From Hyphomicrobiales bacterium (GTDB lineage: Bacteria; Pseudomonadota; Alphaproteobacteria; Rhizobiales; Rhizobiaceae): a stretch of DNA of 64,000 nt. Below the pieces are notes generated by a model. It was not told the origin of the DNA, ran no database searches, and worked only from the letters and a program-made list of their open reading frames with translations. Position 1 is the first letter of the stretch. Every line of letters starts with the position of its first letter. Of the stretch, positions 17,376 through 26,603 are shown in pieces. The position numbers and the translations under genes are program-made. Where the stretch lies: NCBI GenBank assembly GCA_900473745.1, contig UCMW01000009.1:124001-188000 (forward strand), written 5' to 3'.

Positions 17376-18038
17376 TTAGCCGAGGCTGATCGCCGTGAAC
17401 ACAGCCGAATAATGCACGATGGCGGCTGTCACGACGAAGGCGTGCCAGATCGCGTTCTGGAAGCGCAGGCGTTCCCAGACATGGAAGACGACGCCGGCGG
17501 AATAGATGCAACCGCCGACGATGATCAGCGTCAGCGTCACGCCCGGAATGATTTCCGAGATCGGGCCCATGGCCAGCGCGCCGCTCCAGCCCATGCCGAG
17601 ATAGAGCAGGATGGCGAGGCGGTCGTAGCGGCCGGGAAAGCGGAATTTCAGCCAGATGCCGGTAAACGCCGTGATCCAGATGCCGATGAGCAGCGCGAGG
17701 ATCATCGGGCGATCGGCACCCTGGACGAGGAAGGGCGTGTAAGTCGAGGCGATCAGGATGAAGATCGCCGAGTGATCGAAGCGGCGCAGGATCCACTTCA
17801 CCCTTGAATGCGGCCACATGTTGTAGGTGAAGGAAACGCCGAGCGAGATGATCAGGCCGAGGCCGTAGATCCAGCTGGCGGCGATGTTGGCATAGTCAGA
17901 ATAGACGGTGGCGTAGAAGATGAGCGCGGTCGCACCCACCAGGGCGAAGACGACGCCGATGCCATGAATGATCCCGTCGGCGACCAGCTCGTGCAGGTCG
18001 TAGGCGCGGCCAAACTTGAACTGGTCGGTACTCATCAC
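17376..18038 (-). CDS. trhA: Hemolysin III/PAQR family membrane protein
   Basis: The 220-residue protein has seven hydrophobic helices and PAQR/HlyIII hallmarks. These are an N-terminal ELVADGIIHGIGVVFAL (about 17-33), RFDHSAIFILIASTYTPF (about 86-103) and a C-terminal IWHAFVVTAAIVHY with conserved His residues that probably bind zinc. Bacterial members are linked to membrane energetics or lipid homeostasis; haemolysis is only a historical name. The gene is divergent from the MAPEG gene. Confidence 0.93.
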   Translation of the reverse strand: MMSTDQFKFGRAYDLHELVADGIIHGIGVVFALVGATALIFYATVYSDYANIAASWIYGLGLIISLGVSFTYNMWPHSRVKWILRRFDHSAIFILIASTYTPFLVQGADRPMILALLIGIWITAFTGIWLKFRFPGRYDRLAILLYLGMGWSGALAMGPISEIIPGVTLTLIIVGGCIYSAGVVFHVWERLRFQNAIWHAFVVTAAIVHYSAVFTAISLG

Positions 18039-18223
18039 ATCTCTTCGTTTTTCATCGCCGCTCGCAGCGAAGCCAGGTCACCGATGATGGCTGAAAAGCC
18101 TCCTGCCGACAAGCATGGCGCTCTTCACGATCACACCACGACTGTAACCTTGCTTGCTTGCCTTATCGTGACACGCCGCCTACCAATCAATGGTTACCGC
18201 CGAAATGGTTGCCGAGAAAAATC

Positions 18224-18607
18224 ATGCGTTTCACCATACTCGCCACGTTTGCCGCCCTGCTCACCTATTGCTGGTTCCTTCTGAAAGTGGGGCAGGCGCG
18301 CAAGAAGTTCGGCATCGAGGCGCCGAAGACGACGGGCAATGCCGATTTCGAGCGGGTCTTTCGCGTACAGCAGAACACGGTGGAGCAGCTTGTTCTGTTC
18401 CTGCCGGCGTTGTGGATCTTCGGTTTCTACGTCTCAGACATGCTGGCCGGGCTGCTCGGCCTCGGCTGGACAGCGGCGCGTGTGCTCTACGCCGCCGAAT
18501 ATTACGCCGATGCCAAGACGCGCGGACCAGGGGCGGCACTGACGTTCCTCATCGGCATCGTGCTTCTGGTCGGTGGGACGATCGGGGCTTTAATCGGAGG
18601 CGTATAA
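18224..18607 (+). CDS. MAPEG family membrane protein
   Basis: The 127-residue protein has four hydrophobic segments and the MAPEG pattern: ERVFRVQQNTVEQLVLFLPA (about 43-62) and ARVLYAAEYYADAKTRGPG (about 87-105). Family members are membrane-bound glutathione transferases or related proteins in detoxification and eicosanoid-type reactions. The ATG at 18224 gives the usual family length; an upstream in-frame start would add an unusual leader. Confidence 0.88.
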   Translation: MRFTILATFAALLTYCWFLLKVGQARKKFGIEAPKTTGNADFERVFRVQQNTVEQLVLFLPALWIFGFYVSDMLAGLLGLGWTAARVLYAAEYYADAKTRGPGAALTFLIGIVLLVGGTIGALIGGV

Positions 18608-18626
18608 GCCCGGCGGGTAACGCAGG

Positions 18627-19070
18627 TCAGCGGCTGTCGCCGACCAGCACCTTGCGCAGTGCCTGAAGTGTCTCGATCAGGGCTGCATCGTCGATGAAAC
18701 GCGGTCCGACCAGCCCTTTGACGTCATCGTTCAGTTGGTCGGCGACCGGCTTCAGGCCGACACCTTTCTCCGTCAGATGAACATTGACCTGGCGCTCGTC
18801 GATGCGCGAGCGGCACCGGGTCACCAGGCCTGCCTGTTCCAATCGCTTGATCAGCGGTGTCACCGTTCCCGATTCCAGCGCCAGGCGTTCGGCAAGCTGC
18901 CCGACGGTGAGGCGATCTTCGGCCCATAACAGCCTCATGGCGAGATATTGCGGATAGGTGAGGTCGAGTTCTTCGAGCAATGGGCGGTAAGCCCGGGTGA
19001 AGGCAAGCGACGTCGCATAGATGGCAAAGCACAACTGGTGGTCCAGGCTCTTGTCATCCTTGTCCGCCAT
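18627..19070 (-). CDS. MarR family regulator, OhrR-like one-cysteine type
   Basis: The 147-residue winged-helix protein aligns with OhrR: C14 lies in LDHQLCFAIYAT, the position of the peroxide-sensing Cys, followed by LTYPQYLAMRLLW and SGTVTPLIKRLEQAGLV. Unlike the second OhrR in this window (59867-60322), it lacks a second Cys in the C-terminal helix, which suggests one-Cys sensing. It is divergent from a Tat-exported MBL hydrolase and probably controls it. Confidence 0.9.
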   Translation of the reverse strand: MADKDDKSLDHQLCFAIYATSLAFTRAYRPLLEELDLTYPQYLAMRLLWAEDRLTVGQLAERLALESGTVTPLIKRLEQAGLVTRCRSRIDERQVNVHLTEKGVGLKPVADQLNDDVKGLVGPRFIDDAALIETLQALRKVLVGDSR

Positions 19071-19330
19071 GAAATCCCTTTCGATCGCGATGCTGCGCCG
19101 TTCTGGTGACCGACTTCTTCACCGCTTGCGTTGACAGCATCCTGTTATCGGCAGGTGGTATAAGATGCGGCATGCGACAGAGGCAACCTCAAAGCAAGTC
19201 CGATCACTCTAGATCACATTACGACTTGTGCGCAAATCTCTCGCGTGACAGATATGTTCGTGCAACCTATTGCGCGCGAACCCGTGCGACGGAAATGGTG
19301 CTCCACTCCATCTCGAATGGGAGATCTTCC

Positions 19331-20293
19331 ATGCTCATCAATCGTCGTTCCCTGCTGCTGACCGGGGCTGCCGCCGGCCTTGGCGCTGCTCTTTCCACCT
19401 CGGCATTTGCCGCAGCACCGCTTGCGGGTGTCCAGGCGCCGGGCTTCTATCGCCGCAAGGTCGGAAGCCTCGAAATCACCGCCCTGCTCGACGGCTATGC
19501 GCCACTTTCGGTCGACAATTTCTCCGGTGCCGACAAGGCCGATCTCGTCGGCATTCTGAACCAGGCCGGTCTCACCGAAAGTCTGCCGACCTCGGTCAAT
19601 GCCTTCGTCATCAATTCCGGCGAGAAGACCTATCTCGTCGACACCGGGATTGGCGCCAATCAGATGTTCGGGCCGACGCTTGGTCGCACGATAGCCAATC
19701 TGGCAGCTGCCGGCATCACGCCGGATCAGATCGACGCCGTGATCTTGACCCATGCCCATCCCGACCATGCCGACGGCTTGATCGGCGCGGATGGTGCGGC
19801 CCTCTTCCCGAATGCTGAACTCGTTCTGCACGAGAAGGAGGCCGGGTTCTGGCTGGATGACGGCGCCCTGTCCAACGCCCCTGATGGCCTGAAGCCGATG
19901 TTCGACCTCGCTCGCAAGGCGCTGAAGCCTTATGAGGCGCGCACGCGTCTCGCCAAGGATGGCGAGATCTTTCCGGGCGTCGAGATGATCCTGTCTGCCG
20001 GACATACGCCCGGTCACAGCATCCTGCGCGTCGCCTCAGGTGCAGGCCAGATGCTGATCGTCGGCGATACCGTGCACAATGCAGCGATCCATGCCGTCAA
20101 GCCGGATGTCGGATTCGCCTTCGACATGGATCCCGCGCAGGCTGCCGCCAGCCGCCGCCGGATCTTCGACATGGTCTCTGCCGACAACATGCTGATCGCC
20201 GCCACCCATATCGCTTTCCCGAGCTTCGGCCGGATCTTCGTCGATGGCGATCACTATCGCTTCCAGCCGGCGGACTACGCCTACACGCTGTAA
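19331..20293 (+). CDS. Tat-exported metallo-beta-lactamase-fold hydrolase
   Basis: The 320-residue product starts with a twin-arginine signal (NRRSLLLTGAAAGLGAALS and an AFA-A cleavage region near residue 28). The mature part is an MBL-fold enzyme with HAHPDH (141-146), AGHTPGHS and GDTVHN, a complete dinuclear metal site. It resembles periplasmic MBL hydrolases of lactonase type. The substrate is unknown. The ATG at 19331 is chosen for the canonical signal; the 260-bp gap to the divergent OhrR-like gene should carry both promoters. Confidence 0.9.
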   Translation: MLINRRSLLLTGAAAGLGAALSTSAFAAAPLAGVQAPGFYRRKVGSLEITALLDGYAPLSVDNFSGADKADLVGILNQAGLTESLPTSVNAFVINSGEKTYLVDTGIGANQMFGPTLGRTIANLAAAGITPDQIDAVILTHAHPDHADGLIGADGAALFPNAELVLHEKEAGFWLDDGALSNAPDGLKPMFDLARKALKPYEARTRLAKDGEIFPGVEMILSAGHTPGHSILRVASGAGQMLIVGDTVHNAAIHAVKPDVGFAFDMDPAQAAASRRRIFDMVSADNMLIAATHIAFPSFGRIFVDGDHYRFQPADYAYTL

Positions 20294-20332
20294 GGCATAG
20301 CGCCGACGCGGATACGGACGCAAAACAGATGG

Positions 20333-20357
20333 GACCGGGCCTTGTGCCCGGTTCTTT
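20333..20357 (+). terminator. Likely terminator after the MBL hydrolase gene
   Basis: Seven-bp arms ACCGGGC (20334-20340) and GCCCGGT (20346-20352) with a 5-nt loop are followed by TCTTT. Confidence 0.6.
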
Positions 20358-20425
20358 GCGTTGGGGGGAGCTGACACTTGGCCGAGCTCTCCCGTCACAC
20401 GCCGACGCGGGCGCGATTCGACGTA

Positions 20426-20457
20426 TTGCGTTTTGCGCTACAAGTTGCGATATTGCG
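20426..20457 (+). promoter_or_regulatory. Four direct TTGCG repeats upstream of tacA
   Basis: TTGCG occurs at 20426-20430, 20433-20437, 20445-20449 and 20453-20457, ending 21 bp before the tacA start codon. Type II antitoxins usually bind repeats at their own promoter, so this is a candidate TacA(T) operator. Confidence 0.5.
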
Positions 20458-20478
20458 GTTGATCAAGGATCTATCTCA

Positions 20479-20778
20479 ATGTCCCGCATCCAGGACCGCA
20501 AGGACTATCCAATATCGATGCGCCTGCCGGAAGCGGATGTGGCGATGATTGACCGTGCGGCTGCTCTGAAAGGCCGATCGCGGACCGATTTCGTTCGGGA
20601 TGCTGCCGTCAGGGCCGCTGAAGAAGCCGTCATGGAGCAACAGCTGATCCGCATGACAGAGGACGGGTTTACCGACTTCATGGCGCTGATGGCGGCGCCG
20701 GTGGAGGTTGAGCCCGAACTGGTTGAGGTGCTGCGCCGCCCTGCCCCCTGGGAGGCGGGTTACCGAGCGAAGGACTGA
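20479..20778 (+). CDS. tacA: TacA-type DUF1778 antitoxin
   Basis: The 99-residue protein has the ribbon-helix-helix N-terminus of DUF1778 antitoxins (PISMRLPEADVAMIDRAAAL then GRSRTDFVRDAAVRAAEEA). A C-terminal toxin-neutralising tail contains FMALMAAPVEVEPELVEVLR. It pairs with the GNAT toxin gene that starts 2 nt after its stop. The start at 20479 matches the family length. Confidence 0.92.
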   Translation: MSRIQDRKDYPISMRLPEADVAMIDRAAALKGRSRTDFVRDAAVRAAEEAVMEQQLIRMTEDGFTDFMALMAAPVEVEPELVEVLRRPAPWEAGYRAKD

Positions 20779-20780
20779 GC

Positions 20781-21299
20781 ATGGTGCTTTCCGCTCCCGA
20801 GCCGCTGCATGACGGCCACGACCTGAGCGGCTTTTCCTGCGGCAAGCAGTCACTCGACACCTGGCTCAAAACGCGGGCACGCGCCAATCAGCAGAACGGC
20901 TTCACCGTCATCATTGTGGTGCATGATGCAGGACGGGTCGTCGGCTATTACGGCCTCTCTCCGACGGCCGTGCTGCCAGCGTCCCTGCCCCGCTCCATCC
21001 GCACCGGCCAGCCGCCCAATCCCGTGCCCTGCCTGCTGCTCGGGCAGCTTGCCGTCGATCAGTCCTATGCCGGGCATGGGATCGGGACAGGTCTCATCAA
21101 GCATGCGCTTACCCGCTGCGTGCAGGGCGCAGCGCTTGTGGGTGGGCGGGCGCTGATCGTCAATGCCATTGATGAAGAGGCGCGGCTGTTCTGGACACGG
21201 CGGGGGTTCCTGCCGTCGAAAGACGATCCGTTCCGGCTGTTGCGGCCGATCTCGCATATTGCGGCGGCTCTTGAGCAGGCGCAACACCCTCATACGTAA
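20781..21299 (+). CDS. tacT: TacT-type GNAT toxin (aminoacyl-tRNA acetyltransferase)
   Basis: The 172-residue GNAT protein has the TacT N-terminus ([21 protein letters not shown]) and the acetyl-CoA loop [20 protein letters not shown] (about 91-110). The family C-terminal [17 protein letters not shown] is also present. TacT toxins acetylate the amino group of charged tRNAs and block translation. The substrate tRNA cannot be read from the sequence. It forms an operon with tacA (2-nt gap). Confidence 0.92.
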   Translation: MVLSAPEPLHDGHDLSGFSCGKQSLDTWLKTRARANQQNGFTVIIVVHDAGRVVGYYGLSPTAVLPASLPRSIRTGQPPNPVPCLLLGQLAVDQSYAGHGIGTGLIKHALTRCVQGAALVGGRALIVNAIDEEARLFWTRRGFLPSKDDPFRLLRPISHIAAALEQAQHPHT

Positions 21300-21330
21300 C
21301 CTGCCCCCGCGCCACTGGACGCCCCGCCAA

Positions 21331-21360
21331 ACGAAAACGAGGGAGCTTAACGCCCCCTCG
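21331..21360 (-). terminator. Terminator after xylG
   Basis: Arms CGAGGG (21339-21344) and CCCTCG (21355-21360) are followed on the minus strand by TTTTCGTTT. It lies 26 bp beyond the xylG stop and may also serve the convergent tacAT operon. Confidence 0.6.
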
Positions 21361-21386
21361 CCTGTCTCATTTCACTGTCGCTCAGC

Positions 21387-22172
21387 TCACGCCGTCTGCA
21401 TGGCCCCTGGCCCCGGCACGGCGCCGGGGGGGCACTTGCCGAGGATGATCATGCCCAAGACTTCATCCTTGGTGACATCTTCGGTGCGGGCATGGCCCAC
21501 AACGCGGCCGTTCTTCATGACGAAGACGCGGTCGGCGAGGTCGAAGACGTCGTGGATGTCGTGGCTGATCAGGAAGATGCCGATGCCGTCCTTCTTCAGC
21601 TGCTGGATCAGCTCGCCGACCTGGGCGGTTTCCTGCGGACCCAAAGCGGCCGTCGGCTCGTCCATGATCAGGATCTGGGCGTCGAAGAGGATCGCGCGGG
21701 CAATCGCCACCGACTGGCGCTGACCGCCGGAAAGCGCCTTGACCGGCTCCTTGAAGCGCTGGAAGTTGGGGTTCAAGCGCCCCATGACTTCACGCGCCTT
21801 GGCTTCCATCGCGACGTCGTCGAGCGTGCCCCAGGCGGTGCGCAGCTCGCGGCCGAGATACAGATTGGCGGCGGCATCGACGTTATCGGCGACGGCGAGC
21901 GTCTGGTAGATCGTCTCGATGCCGTATTTCTTGGCGTCGCGCGGATTGTTGATATCGGCAAACTCGCCGCGGACCAGGATGTCGCCGTTGTCGCGCTTGT
22001 AGGCGCCCGACAGGATCTTGATCAGCGTCGACTTGCCGGCACCATTGTGGCCGAGCAGGGCCACGACTTCGCCCGGAAACAGGTCGATCGTGGCGTCGTC
22101 GACGGCATGAATGCCGCCGAAGGAGATGGAGACATTGCGCATTTCCACGAGGGGGGTGCGATTTTCCGACAT
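21387..22172 (-). CDS. xylG: Sugar ABC transporter ATP-binding protein, single-domain (xylose/ribose type)
   Basis: The 261-residue ATPase energises import of the sugar bound by the upstream XylF-like protein. It shows Walker [10 protein letters not shown] (41-49), ABC signature LSGGQRQ (147-153) and Walker B with MDEPTAALG (170-178). E. coli XylG/RbsA carry two fused ATPase domains in about 500 residues. This protein has only one, as in the rhizobial FrcA type, so it should act as a homodimer. Its start lies 14 nt after the xylH stop. The Gly/Pro-rich C-terminus ([11 protein letters not shown]) is unconserved. Confidence 0.88.
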   Translation of the reverse strand: MSENRTPLVEMRNVSISFGGIHAVDDATIDLFPGEVVALLGHNGAGKSTLIKILSGAYKRDNGDILVRGEFADINNPRDAKKYGIETIYQTLAVADNVDAAANLYLGRELRTAWGTLDDVAMEAKAREVMGRLNPNFQRFKEPVKALSGGQRQSVAIARAILFDAQILIMDEPTAALGPQETAQVGELIQQLKKDGIGIFLISHDIHDVFDLADRVFVMKNGRVVGHARTEDVTKDEVLGMIILGKCPPGAVPGPGAMQTA

Positions 22173-22186
22173 GAGTTCAACTCCCC

Positions 22187-23500
22187 TTACTTCGCACGGG
22201 CGCGGTAGACGGTGTCGAGCCAGACCGCTACGACGAGCACGATACCGATGACGATGCTCTGGAGCGGTGTGTCGAGACCGAGCAGGACCATGCCCGAATT
22301 CAGTGATTGCATGACGATGGCGCCGAGCATGGCGCCGGCGATGGTGCCGACGCCGCCGGCCAGCGAGGTGCCGCCGATGACGGCCGCCGCGATGGTGTAG
22401 AGCTCGTCGAGCGTGCCCTGCGCATTGGTCGCGGCGTTCAGGCGCGCGGTCGAGATGGCGGCGGCGATGGCGCAGAGTGCCCCCATCAGCGCGAACATCT
22501 TGACGGTGACCCACTTCACCTTGATGCCGGCGAGTTCAGCGGCTTCCGGATTGCCGCCGATCGCGAAGACATAGCGGCCGAAGCGGGTGCGGTTGGTGAT
22601 GAAGGCCATGACCATGGCGATACCGATGGCGATCAGGACCGGAACGGCGATGCCGAGACCGATCTGCAGACCACCTTCCGGCCAGGCGATGCCATTGGCT
22701 TCGGCATATTTCTTCGCCAGGTTCACCGGCATGTAATAGCTGTTGGCGACCCAGACGGCGCCGAGCACGGCAATGCAGCCGGAGGCGACGAGGAAATATT
22801 CGGCCCAGAGGGGACGCAGCGGGAAGCCGAAACGGCGGCGCTGCTTGCGGGTGTTGAGGATCGACAGCACGATCATGACGCAGGCGACTGCGCCGACGAT
22901 CCAGCTCGCGGTCACGCCGATCGAACCGTCCGCGCCACCGCCCATCAGGCGGTAGGTGGTGTCCATCGGGGCGACGGTGGCGCCCGACGTGACCATCCAG
23001 GCGGCGCCGCGCCAGACGAGCAGGCCGCCGAGCGTGACGATGAAGGCGGGAACGCCGAGGAAAGCGATGATGGCGCCATGCAGCGCGCCGATCGCCGTGC
23101 CGACGAGAATGCCGGCCGACAGCGCGATGATCCACATCATCGGATGCTCAAACCCGATGATCGGCGGCAGGATGCGAGCCTGAAGCACCGCCATGATCAT
23201 GCCGACGAAACCGAGGATCGAGCCGACCGACAGGTCGATGTTGCGGGTGACGATGACCAGCACCATGCCCGTTGCCATGACCGAGACGGAAGCCGCCTGG
23301 ACCGACAGGTTCCACAGGTTGCGCGAGGTCAGGAACAGGCCGTTCGACAGGATGTCGAAGCCGATCCAGATAAGGCCGAGCGCGATGACCATGCCGAGCA
23401 GGCGCGTGTCGATCTCGGTGGCCTGGAAGAAGCGCTTGAGCGCTGAAACATTGGATGCCCGGGCTCCATGCGCGGGTGTGGCAAGGCTGTGATCCGCCAT
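22187..23500 (-). CDS. xylH: Sugar ABC transporter permease (XylH type)
   Basis: This 437-residue permease has roughly ten to twelve hydrophobic helices and family motifs [16 protein letters not shown] (about 88-103), [20 protein letters not shown] and [12 protein letters not shown]. The conserved cytosolic loop with [19 protein letters not shown] is near the C-terminus. Its length fits XylH-like permeases (about 390-440) rather than RbsC (about 320). It forms the membrane channel for the XylF/XylG pair. The gap to xylF contains a strong hairpin that probably reduces read-through. Confidence 0.9.
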   Translation of the reverse strand: MADHSLATPAHGARASNVSALKRFFQATEIDTRLLGMVIALGLIWIGFDILSNGLFLTSRNLWNLSVQAASVSVMATGMVLVIVTRNIDLSVGSILGFVGMIMAVLQARILPPIIGFEHPMMWIIALSAGILVGTAIGALHGAIIAFLGVPAFIVTLGGLLVWRGAAWMVTSGATVAPMDTTYRLMGGGADGSIGVTASWIVGAVACVMIVLSILNTRKQRRRFGFPLRPLWAEYFLVASGCIAVLGAVWVANSYYMPVNLAKKYAEANGIAWPEGGLQIGLGIAVPVLIAIGIAMVMAFITNRTRFGRYVFAIGGNPEAAELAGIKVKWVTVKMFALMGALCAIAAAISTARLNAATNAQGTLDELYTIAAAVIGGTSLAGGVGTIAGAMLGAIVMQSLNSGMVLLGLDTPLQSIVIGIVLVVAVWLDTVYRARAK

Positions 23501-23683
23501 ACGAATTATTCTCCCCAGTCGTTTGTCGGCTTGCGAAGGGCACGCGTCTCGCGCGGGCTTTCGGGCTTCTTGCCCGCCATCAGAATCGAGGCATCTCTCA
23601 TTTTTCTGCAGCTGTCGGATGGTATGGACGGTGGCCCCTTAAAGCCGACCGAAACACCCCTGCCGCGATGCTCCCGATTAGTC

Positions 23684-23715
23684 GAAACGCCGCAGCGCAA
23701 AGGCTGCGGCGTTTC
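23684..23715 (-). terminator. Hairpin between xylF and xylH, likely partial terminator or mRNA stabiliser
   Basis: Thirteen-bp arms (23684-23696 and 23703-23715) with a 6-nt loop form a strong stem. On the minus strand no long T run follows, so it more likely protects xylF mRNA or lowers xylHG expression than stops all transcription, a common arrangement after binding-protein genes. Confidence 0.7.
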
Positions 23716-23749
23716 GGCTCAAGCTTTCAGCTCAGTCACTCGAAGCCGA

Positions 23750-24790
23750 TCAGTTGCAGGCTGCAACAGAACCGGCGGCAACACCCTGGCAGGCCTCTTC
23801 CTTGGAGATCCAGCCAGCGTCGATGACGGTGGCGAGGTTTTCCTTGGTGATCGGCAGCGGAGCGATGAAGTAGGAGTTCATTTCGACGCCCTTCGGGCCG
23901 CCGGAGAACTTCACGGTGCCTTCGAGTTCGTCCATCGACTTGCCAGCGGCCAGTTCGTTGGCGATTTCAGCGGCCTTCTTGCCGAGTTCGCGGCTGTCCT
24001 TCCAGACAGATACGGTCTGCGTGCCGAGAGCGACGCGGTTCAGAGCGGCCTTGTCGCCGTCCTGACCGGAGACCGGAACGGCGCCAGCGAGACCCTGGGC
24101 TTCCAGAGCTGCAACCACACCGCCGGCCATGCCGTCGTTGGACGAAACAACGGCGTCAACCGCGTTGTTGTTGGCGGTCAGGAACTGCTCCATGTTCTTC
24201 TGGGCAGCTTCCGGCTTCCAGCCGTCGGTATAGGCTTCGCCGACGTTCTTGATCTTGCCCGAGTCGATGGCTTCCTTCAGCACTTCGATCTGGCCGGAAT
24301 AGAGGAAGTCGGAGTTCGGGTCGGTCGAGGCGCCCTTGATGAAGACGTAGTTACCTTCCGGCTTCGCCTTGAACACTTCGCGAGCCTGCATGCGGCCCAC
24401 TTCCTTGTTGTCGAACGTGACGTAGTAGGCGTCCGGGTTCTCGATCAGACGGTCGTAACCGACGACCGGGATACCTTCGGCAGTGGCCTTTTCGATGGCC
24501 GGAGCAATGGCTTCCGAATCCTGGGCCAGAACGATCAGGGCGTTTGCGCCCTGTGCGATCAGGCTTTCAATGTCGGTCAGCTGCTTGGCGGCAGACGTCT
24601 GAGCGTCGGCGGAGATGTACTTGTTGCCGGCGGCTTCGAGCGCTGCCTTGATCGCGGCTTCGTCCGTCTTCCAACGCTCTTCCTGGAAGTTCGACCAGGA
24701 GACGCCGACGGTCAGACCTTCGGCATTGGCGACAGAATGCAGGCTCACGATGACGGCAGTTGCTGCCATCAGCTTCATAACGGATTTCAT
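23750..24790 (-). CDS. xylF: D-xylose-type periplasmic sugar-binding protein
   Basis: The 346-residue protein has a signal peptide (about 1-23, cleaved after NA) and a type I periplasmic-binding fold close to XylF. Recognisable stretches are [19 protein letters not shown] (about 28-46), [19 protein letters not shown] and a C-terminal pair of Cys (C335, C345). It delivers sugar to XylHG; xylose is the best guess but related pentoses or hexoses are possible. ATG 24790 is preceded by a strong GGAGGTTT. A minus-strand TTGACA at 24932-24937 and a palindromic operator lie upstream. Confidence 0.9.
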   Translation of the reverse strand: MKSVMKLMAATAVIVSLHSVANAEGLTVGVSWSNFQEERWKTDEAAIKAALEAAGNKYISADAQTSAAKQLTDIESLIAQGANALIVLAQDSEAIAPAIEKATAEGIPVVGYDRLIENPDAYYVTFDNKEVGRMQAREVFKAKPEGNYVFIKGASTDPNSDFLYSGQIEVLKEAIDSGKIKNVGEAYTDGWKPEAAQKNMEQFLTANNNAVDAVVSSNDGMAGGVVAALEAQGLAGAVPVSGQDGDKAALNRVALGTQTVSVWKDSRELGKKAAEIANELAAGKSMDELEGTVKFSGGPKGVEMNSYFIAPLPITKENLATVIDAGWISKEEACQGVAAGSVAACN

Positions 24791-24887
24791 TTTAAACCTC
24801 CCAAGGTGATAGCGGACCGTCGGAAGACCTCCCAACCTACGACCCGCTGCAAAACTGCCCTTACCCCATGGACCCCCGTCCAATGGT

Positions 24888-24908
24888 TTTTCTCGACAGT
24901 CGAGAAAA
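24888..24908. promoter_or_regulatory. Perfect 21-bp palindromic operator between xylF and the ROK gene
   Basis: Ten-bp arms TTTTCTCGAC and GTCGAGAAAA flank a single central A. The site lies between the divergent xylF and ROK genes, just downstream of a minus-strand TTGACA (24932-24937) and its likely -10 region. This is where a repressor would block xylF transcription. The ROK protein next door is the obvious candidate. Confidence 0.8.
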
Positions 24909-24994
24909 TAACTGTCAGAAGATTCTCACGCTGTCAACACGGGCCGGAGGAGCCTTGCAAAGACAGTGACCAAATGCTTTGGGAGGAGCATGCG

Positions 24995-26239
24995 GTGGAC
25001 CATACGAGAGCGGGCGACAAGCCCATCATGATAGCCAGTCCGAGGGCGAGCACTGAAGCTGTTCGCCACCAGAACAACGGGCTCGTGCTGAAAGTGCTGC
25101 GGCGTGAGGGGCCACTTGCGCATACCGATCTGTCGGGTGCAACGGGGCTTTCCTCGGCGACCGTTTCCGCCATTACCACCCATCTCGAAAAGAACGAATT
25201 GCTGGAGCGGCGCGAAGTCGCCAATCCCGGTCAGCGCGGCCGACCGCGCGCCCTTTTCGCCAGGCGGCGGGACGCAGCCCATGTGATCGCCGTGCGTATC
25301 TCCTCGCATGCCGTCCAGTATTCGCTCGCCGATTATCGCGGCACGATGATCGACCGTTTCGAGGAGGCCCGCGAACAGGGGCCGGAATCACCCCGGCGTT
25401 TTCTCGAAGGCTTTCGGGCGGCCATCGCCAGGATCATCCAGCGCTCGCGCCTGCCCGCTTCGGCGATCTCGACGATCTCGATTTCCAGCAAGGGATTGGT
25501 CGATCGCGAGGGGGCGAAACTTCTGTGGTCGCCGGTCTTCGGCTACCAGGAACTCGACTTCCAGAGCGCCCTTTCCGATTTCGGCGGCGGACGCATCCAT
25601 CTCTTCAACGAGAGCCTGCTCGTCACCCATGCGCTGGCGCTGCGTCTGGAAAAGAATCGCGGCGTGCCACTTGTGTCGCTCGCGACACTGTCGCTCGGCC
25701 ATTCGATCGGACTCGGCATCGCCTATCGCGACCAGCACGGCGATCTCGAGATCAGGGCGCCGAATTTCGGCCATATGCTGCACGCCGATGACGGCAAGCT
25801 CTGCCGCTGCGGCGCGATCGGCTGTATCGAGGCCTCGGCCGGCTTCTACGGCATCCTGCGCATGGCCTTCGAAGTGCCGCCGGATACGATCCCGGCGAAG
25901 TTCGTGCCGCTTGCAGAAATGGAAAAGATCGCGAGCCGCGCCCGCCAGGGCCACCGCGCCTCGCAATATGCCTTCCGCCAGGCGGGTCTGGCGCTCGGCC
26001 AGGGACTGTCGCGCATGCTGAGCCTTGCCGAGGAAACCATGCCGATCGCGATCACCGGGCCGGGCACGCGCTTCATGGATCTTCTCACTCGTGGCCTTGA
26101 TGAGGGGCTGGCGCAATCGCAGCATGTGCGCGTGCGCGGTGCGCCGGAGATCCTGATCATCACCGAGGAAGAAACGCTGGTCTTCGAGGGGCATGTGGAC
26201 CGGGCGTTGACGGAGATCGACCAGGATCTGGGTGGGTGA
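24995..26239 (+). CDS. ROK family transcriptional regulator of the sugar transporter
   Basis: The 414-residue protein has an N-terminal winged helix (VRHQNNGLVLKVLRREGPL, then TGLSSATVSAITTHLEKNEL) and a ROK sugar-kinase-like domain. The zinc cluster CRCGAIGCIEA lies at about residues 270-280. It resembles XylR/NagC-type repressors that release DNA on sugar binding. I chose a GTG start at 24995 because GGGAGGAG (24981-24988) lies 6 nt upstream. An ATG at 24974 lies before that site and an ATG at 25028 lies after it. The divergent xylF operon and the 21-bp palindrome point to its target. Confidence 0.87.
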   Translation: MDHTRAGDKPIMIASPRASTEAVRHQNNGLVLKVLRREGPLAHTDLSGATGLSSATVSAITTHLEKNELLERREVANPGQRGRPRALFARRRDAAHVIAVRISSHAVQYSLADYRGTMIDRFEEAREQGPESPRRFLEGFRAAIARIIQRSRLPASAISTISISSKGLVDREGAKLLWSPVFGYQELDFQSALSDFGGGRIHLFNESLLVTHALALRLEKNRGVPLVSLATLSLGHSIGLGIAYRDQHGDLEIRAPNFGHMLHADDGKLCRCGAIGCIEASAGFYGILRMAFEVPPDTIPAKFVPLAEMEKIASRARQGHRASQYAFRQAGLALGQGLSRMLSLAEETMPIAITGPGTRFMDLLTRGLDEGLAQSQHVRVRGAPEILIITEEETLVFEGHVDRALTEIDQDLGG

Positions 26240-26257
26240 AGGTGCGCCTGCACCTTC
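26238..26257 (+). terminator. Hairpin at the end of the ROK gene
   Basis: Eight-bp arms GAAGGTGC and GCACCTTC with a GCCT loop overlap the stop codon. The T-run is weak, so termination is only plausible. Confidence 0.45.
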
Positions 26258-26324
26258 TTGCATCCATGGGTAGAGGCACTTAGTTTTTCCCAATGGCCTT
26301 TCTCATGTTTTTGTAGTAACAATA

Positions 26325-26603
26325 ATGGATATCACCTTCGATCCTGAAAAGCGGATGAAGGCCCTTGTTGAGAGGGGATTGGATTTTGCGCGGGCGGGCG
26401 AAGTTTTCGCCGACCGGCATCTGACTATAGAAGACGACCGCCGCGATTATGGTGAAGTCCGATTCATGACGATCGGCATGCTGGATCAACGGATGGTGGT
26501 GATGATCTGGACGCATCGCGAACCGGCAATTCGTGTCATCAGCATGAGGAAGGCGAATGACCGTGAGTACACCATCTACAAAGCTCGACTTGTCGGACAT
26601 TGA
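26325..26603 (+). CDS. brnT: BrnT family toxin (first copy)
   Basis: The 92-residue protein fits the BrnT RNase toxin family: ITFDPEKRMKALVERGLDF at the N-terminus, a central DDRRDYGEVRFMTIG and the C-terminal IRVISMRKANDREYTIY. BrnT is a RelE-fold ribonuclease that inhibits translation under stress. As usual for brnTA, the toxin gene comes first, and brnA overlaps its end by 47 nt. Confidence 0.92.
   Translation: MDITFDPEKRMKALVERGLDFARAGEVFADRHLTIEDDRRDYGEVRFMTIGMLDQRMVVMIWTHREPAIRVISMRKANDREYTIYKARLVGH

Noticed and set aside
23684..23715. xylF-xylH hairpin as a repeat-family member
   Set aside because: Its sequence does not match either repeat family in this window; it fits a single-site operon hairpin better.
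23468..24973. Frame extension that would join antisense xylF to the ROK gene (923 codons)
   Set aside because: The extension runs through the operator and antisense to xylF. The ribosome-binding site supports a start at 24995.
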